Shown piece by piece: positions 19,906 through 31,900 of a DNA stretch of 64,000 bases. Within the stretch, counting starts at the first letter, position 1. The number at the start of each line of letters is the position of its first letter. The notes beneath the pieces were generated by a model. It had not been told where the DNA came from, did no database searches, and was given only the letters and a program-made list of their open reading frames with translations. Origin of the DNA: Symsagittifera roscoffensis. Lineage: Eukaryota > Xenacoelomorpha > Acoela > Convolutidae. Position numbers and translations under genes: made by a program. The stretch covers positions 25,966,303 through 26,030,302 of the forward strand of contig NC_087069.1 of the NCBI RefSeq assembly GCF_963678635.1, in the 5' to 3' direction.

Positions 19906-22900
19906 GTACGTGCATTATTTTAAACAAACGGAACCTAAATGTAGTTGTGTTATGGTTTAGCGCAAATGTGCTATAAAAACCCTACAGCTTTTTTCTGTTA
20001 TAAATCAGGGGCGAATTTAGGGGGGCGCCCCCACCCCACTCAGGGATTTGACCCCCTGCCTACCCATAGGGTCACCTCTTTGTTCTGTTTTGAGATATCC
20101 ATTTTTGGCTGACGGACCCCAAAATTTAAAATTTTTCTTAAGGGGAAGTGCGCGCCGAAAAACGCGATGTTTTGGTAAAGTTTTCCAAAAGTTGTCGAAA
20201 ATGCCTTTTTTGGCCATTTTTTTCAAAAGTCTGCATGCGGCGCAAAAATATTAGCAGAAAGAGGGTTTTTTAGTGCTTTGAGACAGCTCGGAAACTCAAT
20301 TTGTTCGAACTAAAAAAAAGGGTAACAAAATTTTCGAAAATCAACCCCCCTCGAAAAAATCCTCGATTCGCCCCTGGTTTAAAGGACTAATTTTAGACCT
20401 GCAGATAGCATGTATTATATGTCATAGCATGTATGAATTATATGTCATCTTAATCTAATATAAAAAAGCTTTCTAATTTTTTTTGGTGTCCATGAACGTA
20501 CTTTTTTCTTACTTTTCTGAAATTTTGTCTTCCTCAAATCTGTTTTTTTTTTCGTGGTTTGGCATTAATTACGCTTGCGATAAGCAAGTGTTATCAAATC
20601 GCAGCATATCCTTTTTCGGGTCAACAAATAGTGTAACAAAATATCTCAATCATTCGTTCAGCTTATTTCATTAGTATCTCAAGTTCCTGGTATCAAATAC
20701 GTCGGCTTAATGTGAAGGTAACGTTAGGCTCTTAATGAAAAAGGGTAAAGGTTAGAATCCGGCCAGGACCTGTGGCTTTTTCGCAAATGAAAAATTTATC
20801 GCGTGGAAAGAAGAAGTAATTGTCTGACAAATGTTTGTCTGCTTATTTTAGTAGGGTTGGTTGCCAAAGCCATTAAAAAGCTTATGGTGTTAGATTTTCC
20901 ACTATCATTCGAAATCCTTATAATCTAAATCGGTCATATGGGAAGTAATTTCGTTCTAAGAAATGTTGCTGATTTTTTTAATATAATTTATATAATTTAA
21001 GTTTTTTCTGATGTTTAAGGGCTTTTTTGAAATGGCTGATTTCTAAGTTGATGACAAACAAAATGCCAGTGTAATGGCTGATTTTTTTTCCGATGTTAAT
21101 CTGTTTTTGTTATTTACACTTGCGGGAGCAAGTGTCTTGTAATCGGGAACTAGACTTGTTTTTCCCGTAAACAACTTTTCTTACACATTTTAAATAAAGT
21201 GTCAAGTTGCTGTGTTAGTGAATATTAGCATTTCGAGACCTTTTCTCACTTGGCCTAGATGTGACGCGATTGCCTTTGTACCCTTACGTCTGGGTTAGAA
21301 TCCCGGCCTGACCTTGTTTTTTTCAGGATGATTGAAATTGTTTTTATTTTTCGGAAAAAATTAACAGTCGGATTTTCATTTGACTGCTTACGTGATGTCT
21401 GCATAGTTGCCACCGCGGGGCATTTGTGATGTCAGCAGTTTTAGTCGTATATGCAAGTGTTTTGGTGTACTCCTGTCGTTTGTAAAATTATTACACCCTC
21501 GTTGTGTGGTTTTCTTGGTTTTCCTTTATTTTTTTTTTCGCTTAAAAGCTTTATTCGGCCTAAATGGTTTCGACTTATTTCTTATTGGCTTAGTTATCTT
21601 GTTTTGTGTCGCTTCAAAACAAAAAATTAGTGTTTTTTAGGTGGTATTTGTTGCAAGATTTCAAAATTTTAAAACTTAATTGCTCATACTTTTTTATGAC
21701 AACAATTTTGTCGGGCATTTTTTTGTTTTCGGATAAATTGAGGTCTACCCACTTGTTGTACGCTTAGGTGCCTCTTAGTAAATACTAAACATTTATTTAA
21801 TACTGCTGGTTATGTTTTTCGACTTTTTTGAAATTGTTTTCTTTCCCCAAAATTTTTTTTGAAATTGTTGTTTCCGTCTCATTTTTTATTCGCTAGCTTG
21901 CAATGCTGCGCTTGCTATGTATCGCAAGTGATACGAAGCGTCGCTTTGCTTCTGTTTTGTTAAATTTTGTTTGCCCGGTTTGATTTTGTCTAGTGAGCTT
22001 TGATGAATCATTAATGGTTTAATGATTGCCATTTTGGGAATGTGGGACAATTAACGAGCGATAAATTTCGCGCTATTAACGCGTAAGCGGAGAGTTAATC
22101 CGTCTTAGAAGTCGTTCCAAATTGGTTGAAAAAAGCTTACTTGCCATATTTGATTTGTTACTCGTAGCGAAATCTATCACTTTCTACTTCATACGGCGTG
22201 TGGGGATGATTTTTGCGAAAATCTCAAATTTAAAAAAGAAATTATTTTTTCTTACATTTAATTTTTCATGAGATTTTTTTACATTTATTTTTTCATGTTA
22301 TTACTGCTCCATAGACCTTAAAAGGTAGTCGGAACATTCAAGGCCTCGCCCTGATATGCGCAGTCTTGTTTAGTTCTCGGGACAAGGGAAATAGCCAATT
22401 CATTGGCCAAATGGAAAGCAAATTGTTCTCTCCAAAGCAAAAGTGCAAATGACAAAAAGAAACGTGATTGTATTTCAGTTTCAAATGTGGGTCGTAATTT
22501 TCAGTTTTCACAGAAGAATTAAAGTTCCCCGTCGTCTAACTTCTCAAATGTGGCTAGCTTCATAAAAAAGTGTCAAACATGAAATGTTTTTAAATTTAAA
22601 CAACTGTAATGTTATATACATTTTGAAACTAAAATTTGAAAAGCATTCCGAGTAAAGTTTTTTTTCTGTTTCCTTGAGTTCATTGACACTTTTTCAACGA
22701 TTTAATGCATCATAATGAGTAAATGTCAATAAACGAAGGGAAGAAACTTATATATGTCGTGTTGATTTTTTTCGTTTTCGGGATTTGTTCACGTTCAATT
22801 TTGGTAATTAGATGTTTGACTTTTATATTTAATACACTAACGAGCTTGCGAGCGTAGTTCATTACTATGAGCCTTCGTTTTTCTAACCTAACAATCTGGC

Positions 22901-25900
22901 GATAGGCCAATAAGCCGAATGACCAACAAACCGAAAATAAGATTACCATACTAACAAGCCGAAAGTTAAAAATTATTACGCAGCTTAACAACAGAGTGTC
23001 ACTGTTGTGATGCAATTATTATGTTATTCTGATATAATTTCGGCTTCACGGTTTGGTGGTTTGTAGATATGGCGTTTTTTGAGCATCCGTCTACAATCTG
23101 TGGCATTGGAAATTTCATAACATCGCTGCTTTATGTGCGCTGGTGTTAGCGAAAGGTTAAGCATCCGTGGCTGAGTAGTTAGTGTGTGATTCTCATAATC
23201 TGTAGGTCGCAGTATGGAATCCGACACCTAGACGAATTTTTACTAATTCGAGACTTCTTTTTTTTTACTAATTCGAGACTTTTTTTTTACTAATTCGAGA
23301 CTTCACCTCTGTGCTCTAGTTGGATTCAAATTCATTTACTGAATGGAAATCAAATTATGCTTTTTAATATCGAAAGTCCAAATTGCACATAGAAACTGCG
23401 CGAACTTCGAAAGTTAAAAATTCTTCGAAAATGGGTAATCATTTTTTTAGTTTCCTTTAGTTCATGGACACTTTTCCAACTGTCTATTGGTATGTTTCCA
23501 GAAATGCAATTCTTATGCTATTTTTATTCTCCCTTTGATTTTGTAATTTACTATTCCTTAACGTAATATTAGTCCGTTTAGGTCGATATGTCCAAAGTGA
23601 ACGTGGACGTGTTGAAGCCCTGGATCACAACCAGGTGTAAGGAGATCGTGGGATTCGACGATGATGTTCTGGATGAGTTTGTTTTCAATCTGTTGGAATC
23701 AGAAAAGGTGAGTGGATCAAATTTGGATGCAAATTTGGTCAAATAGGTTAGCAGCTGAAATGGTACAAATTTTGATTGCTGACCACCAATTTTGAGGACC
23801 ACCTAAGAACGTCAGGATTTTGCAAGGAACAGATATTTGCGGTTACTGACACGAAATGAAAGCTGAATTCTATTTTCTTCAGGATTTTTGCATAGTTTTT
23901 CAGCCGATTTTGAAAGTTTTTATTTTGTTATTTTATTTGCTGCAATTTTAAGCTTACTTTGAAAGCTAAGAATTTTTCAGTTATTTCTAAAAATTGTATT
24001 GGTAAAAATTTAGCTCGTTTTACCTGTCAGGAGAAACGTGCATGATATGCTCAGGTGACACTCTCTTATCTCACTTTTGGCGCTAAGAAAGAAATCAGGT
24101 TTAAGTTCTAAGTTTTAAGAAAAATCAGTTTTAAGTTTTAAGAAAAAAGTTCAGTAACTCAGATTCATAGTGTAAAATGGCATCCAAGTGGGATCTTCAT
24201 TGAGACCAGTAGCGGATTTAGGGACGTTTTTTTGGTCAAAACGCGCGGTTTTTCTCCAGTTTGTTTTTCTCATTCCTCGGGAAAACCCTATATCCGAAAA
24301 ATTAGATATTCTTAACGTTGTAGTCGCCTTCTTCATCAGGGTATAATAAGTTCAATGGATATTTTTTCTGGATCATTTGGGACGCCTTTGCTGAAATGCT
24401 AGTAGTTTTTGAGATAATTTGAAATAAGTAAGCAGTGTGCGTGGCATTTTCCGTTGATAAAGATGTTATGATGCTGACGATGATGATGATGATGGTTTAG
24501 GTGGACCCGAAAGAGTGCCAGATAAACCTGACCGGGTTCTTCGGAGGGAGGAATGCGGCTGTGTTCATGGCGGAGTTGTGGGGTCTAATGATCTCGGCCC
24601 AGCAGAGTGAGAGTGGAATCCCAAAGCAGTTCATAGATGCGAAGAAGGCCCAGATTGAAAATAGGGAGAAGGAAAAGGAGGAGACTAGGGCGAGGGAGAG
24701 CAAGAGACAGGACGAACAGCGGTTGGTATCCAGGGGTGATTTGCAGTTGGGAATATGCAGTTTTAATGAAATTTCAACATTCTTAGGTCATCGAAGCACT
24801 CGATATATACCCTCACTTCACCCTCAGTTGTTTACAAGCAAAGCTTGTGTGATAGTGTGATTTCTCTTTTTTTTTTCAGCGTAAGTCGCAAATATTAGTG
24901 TTCATTTTGAAAGTGTCATTTTGATCAATAACTAGCTATTAAGTGTAGCCAATGCTAACGATATTGTTACAGACTATTATATTACAAACATCACTTTAGT
25001 TTCAATGTATCATGGATCTGTAGCGTAGAGGTAGTAAAGGAGATCCGCAAAAAATAAGAGGGTTCAAACCTGGGCAGGGTCGGATGTTTTTATTGAACTT
25101 TTTCGTATACTTTTTAAAATGCGTCCGCTCTATAAATTGTGGCATGTTATTTGGTAATTTTTTTTTCAAATTGACTGGTACTGCTAATGCGTCATAATTG
25201 GCGTGCATCGCTTAAGAAATTTTGTTGACTCAAAGTTATACTCATTCAGTTTTTCCCAGTAGCGTTATCGGTCATATTTTTGCTTGTGTATGCGAAGTGC
25301 AACTTCGCCTCTGTTTCAAATTTTTTTTAACCATCGCCAAGTTTTCAAGGAATTATTCAAATAGTTTTTCCGGCTATCAAAAAAGGCGAGACTTTGTCTT
25401 CGGGGGTGTTTCAGTTTTTTTCCCACGCAAAAGCAGGTACTACACATAATAATCTTAATGCGCCAAATAATGTAACATAGTGAAGCCCTTTCAGTCGTGA
25501 ATCGAACGACTCTTAAAAGTTTTCAAAAAAGTTTTCAATGTGGAGAAAAACGGTTTTGAAATTTTTGGTTTTTGGTCCAATTCTGAACAAAAAAAGTGAG
25601 CGAACAGGTTTATTTTGTTTTTAAAGCAAAATCTGTTACCATAAAAAATCATCAGATTGGGTTGAGTGATAAATCATTTTAAAGCTTTCTTGTGATGTGA
25701 TTCGAACAACATTTAAAAATTTGAAGAAGTTTTCCGTGTCGAGAATAAAAAAGTTTAGAATTTTTGAGTTCAAGTCTTATTTCGAGTTTGTAAAACGAGC
25801 GAGTAGGTCTTTTGAATTAAAGTTTTTGATTTTTTGTTTTCGATTATGCCTAATTCACTATGTTCTACATGTTCCATTAGTTTTCTACTTATTGCACGCA

Positions 25901-28900
25901 CAAAAACGCGACTTTTATCTGAAAATAAAATTAATTTCATAGTTTTTTTTTGAATGGTGGGAACATTTTGTGCTAGTTTCACATAAACCAGCTGTCATTG
26001 CTTACCCTTGATATAAGCAAGGGTTTTGCAATCGTGTACTAGACTTTTTTTACGGTAAATAACTTTGTTCGCAGGCCTTTTTTCATCTGGACTCATTTCC
26101 TTAAAGACTCTTAGTAAACAATTTACCGCTGCACATATTTTTGTTCTTGGTGGGATTTTGCATATCTGTCCTGTTCGAATTTTTTGTAATATCGTTTGTA
26201 ATTTTACCAACTTGATTTATTAAAACTTCATATTTTTTTGATAGGCTTTTTTTCGGCTTGATAGGTTTCAGCCAATATCACATCGACATAGAGGCCGCAT
26301 ATTGCACCGTTCAACAAGTGAAAAACTTTTTTTATGTGTGCGTGTGTTTTGAGTGTGAGGGGGACTTAATAACTTTTTATTGGTCTTGAAATTTTTTCGG
26401 CTTTTTTTCTCTTCGTTTTTTTTCGGCTCAATAGCTTTCGGCCTATTTTATATCGGCATAGTGGCATCATATTTTTTCATTTGACGGGCGAGTAAAATTT
26501 GTGTGTGTGTGTGTATGCGTGTGTGTGTGTGGGTGTGTGTTGACGGTGAGGGGGACCTAAAAATTTTTTTCAAGTCTCGTTGAATTTTTTTTCAGATTGA
26601 AGTTTTCCTGTAAGGTGTTTTCGGCTTTGTTACCGTTTGGTAATTTTTCTTTTGATGCGGTTTTTACATTCTATTGTCCTGTCTTGTTTTTCGTTTCAAA
26701 CCTAGCTTCATTCATTCTGATAGATCTAGTTTTTCGACATATTCGATTTTTTTTTCGACTTAGAGGCTTTCTTGTTTTGTATCGCAAGTGGTGCGAATTT
26801 CAGCTTCGCCTCTTAATGTTGAGTATTGTAAATTGTTATCAACGCTGATCTAACAACTGTTTCAATTAGGTGTTGTTAACAAAGGGTATTTTTATTGTGT
26901 CATGTTTCTAGTTTAAGTCAAGTTTTTTTGGCAATATCTTTTTTTTCTTTCATTGAATCATGAAAGGTTTGGATTTTGTTGACATGAAAGGTTTGGATTT
27001 TGATCGACTAAGATTCAAAAGGACACCAATATTTTCAATATTTTGGCCTTAAATAAAAAGATAGTATTTGAAATAGAAATTTTCAATTTTGCAGCTTGTT
27101 TTAAAATTTGATGTGATGTTTTGGTATCGATGGTGTCCAGCAATCAAATGACTCAGGGTTCAAATCGCACGTGCGCTGAAATTTACAAGATAATCTCTTG
27201 TAAGATAGCCACAGCGTAGTTAAACTTAAATATTTAACCGCCTGGTTAGGCCTTGGCTGGTTAACTAAAAAAAATGTATTTTGGAGTTCTGAAAAAACTG
27301 TTTGCAGGTCTGTCTGTTTGCAGTTAACTTTCTTTTTCCTAAATCACGACTGATTATTACTCTGATAGCTATAATGTTTTTTATATGTGCCAGAAGGGAA
27401 CAGACTCAATTATTATTTACCGAATTCATAACAATAAAAAACATTCCATCTTGGAAGAACACCAAAAAGGCCACTTAGTTGCCTATCGAGTGGTGCCTTC
27501 TTGAGCAAGCAGCAAAGAATACAGTTGAACTTCCGACTACCGAAAAACATCAAAAACTTGTTATCACAGAATTGCGGTGCAGAATTGAATTAAGCTGACT
27601 GTTTTGACTATTCAAAAAGTTCTCAAATTTTTTTGTCTTATGCATAAAAATGATTGAATAATAAGCGAACCCTATTTCTTGAGTTTTACATTCTATTGTC
27701 CTGTCTTGTTTTTCGTTTCAAACCTAGCTTCATTCATTCTGATAGATCTAGTTTTTCGACATATTCGATTTTTTTTTCGACTTAGAGGCTTTCTTGTTTT
27801 GTATCGCAAGTGGTGCGAATTTCAGCTTCGCCTCTTAATGTTGAGTATTGTAAATTGTTATCAACGCTGATCTAACAACTGTTTCAATTAGGTGTTGTTA
27901 ACAAAGGGTATTTTTATTGTGTCATGTTTCTAGTTTAAGTCAAGTTTTTTTGGCAATATCTTTTTTTTCTTTCATTGAATCATGAAAGGTTTGGATTTTG
28001 TTGACATGAAAGGTTTGGATTTTGATCGACTAAGATTCAAAAGGACACCAATATTTTCAATATTTTGGCCTTAAATAAAAAGATAGTATTTGAAATAGAA
28101 ATTTTCAATTTTGCAGCTTGTTTTAAAATTTGATGTGATGTTTTGGTATCGATGGTGTCCAGCAATCAAATGACTCAGGGTTCAAATCGCACGTGCGCTG
28201 AAATTTACAAGATAATCTCTTGTAAGATAGCCACAGCGTAGTTAAACTTAAATATTTAACCGCCTGGTTAGGCCTTGGCTGGTTAACTAAAAAAAATGTA
28301 TTTTGGAGTTCTGAAAAAACTGTTTGCAGGTCTGTCTGTTTGCAGTTAACTTTCTTTTTCCTAAATCACGACTGATTATTACTCTGATAGCTATAATGTT
28401 TTTTATATGTGCCAGAAGGGAACAGACTCAATTATTATTTACCGAATTCATAACAATAAAAAACATTCCATCTTGGAAGAACACCAAAAAGGCCACTTAG
28501 TTGCCTATCGAGTGGTGCCTTCTTGAGCAAGCAGCAAAGAATACAGTTGAACTTCCGACTACCGAAAAACATCAAAAACTTGTTATCACAGAATTGCGGT
28601 GCAGAATTGAATTAAGCTGACTGTTTTGACTATTCAAAAAGTTCTCAAATTTTTTTGTCTTATGCATAAAAATGATTGAATAATAAGCGAACCCTATTTC
28701 TTGAGTTTTTGTTGTTGTGACTCGTCATTTTTTTCTGTGTTTATGCAACTTGAATTTACGTTTGTTATTTGAGAATGCGTCAAGAGTTTCTTGATCGCTG
28801 ACAGTTTCATTGATTTTTAACATTAAGATAAATTTGACAGTTTAAACTCTCACAAATTGTAATCAAAATAAGGAGGGATTCCAAAATGCATCTGCACTGT

Positions 28901-31900
28901 TGGCTATGTTTTAGCCACCGTCGTCCCAACAGAGACCGAACATCGCCAGTCACTTCAACCAGTGCAGACCACAGCACTAAAAGGGAGGAAGTGCCAGAGG
29001 CTGTGGCAGAAGAGGCGGAGAAGATCAGAAGGGCAATTGAGGGCAACAACAGAGCTTCTTCAGGCACCAGAGGCACTAGCAGGTCAGATCGTTAGGACTT
29101 TTTTCATTTGCATTGATTTGTTTCGAATATACTAAGATTTATCTATCTCATTTCAGTTATTGTAATCTTTGACCTCCATTGGTAACTACACGATATAAAT
29201 GATATCATTCGTTGGTTGGTTTCTTTTTTTATTAGCAGTCGATCCAAAGTCTGATATCATTTATATCGTGTAGACATTATTTGAAAATGAGATAAATAAA
29301 TCTGAGTCATGTTCGAAGCAAATCAGTTTACTTAATTTGCGAGGAGACTGAAATTTTTGGGTTAATTTAAAAGTTAGTCATTGTGCCAGGAGTCGCAGCA
29401 GAAGTAAAGAGCGGCGTGACAAGCAGAAGTCTCCTCTGTCGAAGTCCAGATCTCATTCTAAGAAGAAAGCGAGGCAAGGAAACAGTGTGGAAAAAGAGGA
29501 TATCAAGACTACCACATCTAGTCGGAAGGGAAGAGAGTACAGGAAGAGATCTTCCAGTGGGTCTTCGTCCTCAGGTTGGAAGACTTACTTCATTTATTCC
29601 TTTAAGTGCAAAATAACTAAGTGATTGGGTCTTATATAGGTCGTGATGATTTTTTGTTTGCATTTTGTCTAAGTTTGATGTTTTTGGAGCAATCATTCTC
29701 AAACTGAAGAAACTATGAACTAGGATGTTTTTTGGATCCCAAAAAGGTTTATAAATTCTATTTTTGAGAAGAGCTGGTCTTTTTTTTGCTATTAAGACTC
29801 AAATTTGGTAAAGATTGAATAAAATTCAGACGCTTCATTTTTTGTTTTCACAGTAAATGAAAACTTAGGCTATGTTTTGAAAAAACGTTATAGTCTGTAA
29901 ATTTGACGTTTCACATTGCGTAAATTCTGAAACGATAAATGGATTGGTTATCACAATCCTATCCCATATTTCTCATCGTTTTAAATGGTTTGAGGATTAT
30001 ATCCTCTGAGTGATATGGTTTTTTTTGTTTTTTTTTTCGACGTTTTTATCTTAAGTGCTGTAATGAAACACTCCGAAAATTGTTTCAGCTTTTCAGAAAT
30101 GATTTTCTTGAATGAAGTATTGACTTTTTAAAAGTTATGTATCGCAAGTGATACAAAAAAATAAACGATGCATTCCATTTACTTGGAGCTGGCAGTAAGG
30201 ATGTAGAACAAAAACATGAGTTTATGAAGTGGAGTTTACATGAAAGAAGTTTGTCGTTTCAGGCGAAAGTTCCGGAATTATAGAATCTGGTAAAATTGTT
30301 GTTCGCTTCAGCTTTGGGGTTATATTATATTTCTGTTCAATAAGTAGCTCTATTGTAGACGTTGTCTGGGTCATTCGGTATCGGGATTTGCATTTTTTAG
30401 AAAGTGAGCGAGAAAAGTCCAGATCGCCGACACCTTCGAAGCGCAATCGTCGGAACTCGCGAAGTCGATCTCCTCCAGCTCGCAAGCGAAGAAGTCCGAG
30501 TCGCTCTCGTAGTCCTCCGACGCGGCGAAGACGAGAAGATAGTCGTGACCGCCCGAGCGACAATCGCCGAGGAGCGTACCGACGTTCGCCATCACCACGA
30601 GAACGCAGAGGCGGCGGCAGTCGTCGAAGTCCCGAAGAGAATCCCAGGTCAAGGCGATCGCCGCCGAGACGTGATGGTCGCCGAGATGATGTTTCGCCCC
30701 CACCGAGAAGGAATCATTCACCACCCGAACGACGTGAGAGGCGGCGGAGTGAATCAAGGAGTCCGCGTCGAGGTAAAGGTGACACAATTTATTAGAAAAT
30801 ATAATTCCATATTGTAAAACTTTTGATGCACTAGCTATTAAGATTATTGTGGAACTCGTCCTTGATAAATTGACTTTGAAAATTTGTTAAATTTAAGCTG
30901 AAATTTGTGATCTAAAAGATAAATTAATGTATTATTGAACGGATTTAAAGCTTTTACCTTTTTATGTAGAAGTAAAATCTAAATGGAGCGATCCGGTCAG
31001 ACACGATAGCCGTCGGAGGAGCAGATCTAAGTCACGAGACGACAGTCGACGCAAACCACCCACGAGAAACGATTCGCCAGTGCAATCCACCAGACAACCT
31101 CAGTCGACAACTTCTAAAGACAATCGTGAACGTCAGAAGAAAAAACGAGACAAAGATTCGGAATCCGAAACGTCGCCAATTAATGAACGAATGAGGAGAG
31201 AGATAGCGGAAAAGAAACAGCAGAAGCCGAAAGAGAAACCTAGAGAAGGGAGCTCGGACAGCTCTGAAGGATCTTCGTCGAACGAGGATGGAAAGAAACG
31301 AAAAAATAATGTCAAGAAGAATGAAAAAGTTCCACCGAGAAATAAACCTAAAAAGCAACGAGACTCTAGTAGTGACAATAATTCAGAAACGGAGAAAGAG
31401 AAAGAAGCTGTGATAAATTCAAGAAAGCGGGACTCTGAGAAACAACTGAGAGGTCGACAGAGTCCAGAGAAACGAGAGGAGAAAAGGAGTAAGAAGAAGT
31501 CTGACGATGAGTCGCGAGCTTTGGAGGCGAAAAAGGCGGAGCTGATGCGTCAGATTAGAAAAGAAGAAATCGGTCAGCATTTTCACTTTCTACTGTCTTA
31601 AAAACAAATGTTTAAAACCAACAAAGATATTGTTCACTTTTTCGAAATCAAAACTTAAGCATTGAATTGCCTGTAATTTCCGGGGTGTTAAATTCTGATC
31701 TATATCTGTCTCGAGTCAACATTTTTTTAAGAGAAAAAATACTTTCCCGTTGTAGCCACCCAATAAATTATAGCCCCTCCCCATTAGTAAACTCATGAGT
31801 AGTAGAAAAGTATTTTTGTTACTAGGCTGGGCGGGGGGGGGCAATAAAAGATCGTTTTTGAAGCAATAAAAACGTTTTTAAAAAGGCCAGTTGTATGAAT

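Noticed and set aside
22710-23227. Minus-strand frames in SRRM1 intron 1
   Set aside because: No domain or splice structure; intronic AT-rich sequence.
24722-24860. Read-through coding extension of SRRM1 exon 3 to the stop at 24858-24860
   Set aside because: The next exon needs phase 2 and the peptide beyond 24721 has no RS or family character; the GTTGGT donor at 24722 fits.
25018-25082. tRNA gene with A and B boxes
   Set aside because: The segment cannot be folded into a full cloverleaf by eye and is part of a longer dispersed repeat with a second copy at 46.7 kb.
30371-30817. Overlapping open frames of 135-138 codons in other frames and on the minus strand within SRRM1 exon 7
   Set aside because: They arise from the repetitive, stop-poor RS codons; only the frame that joins the flanking exons in phase 1 is supported.
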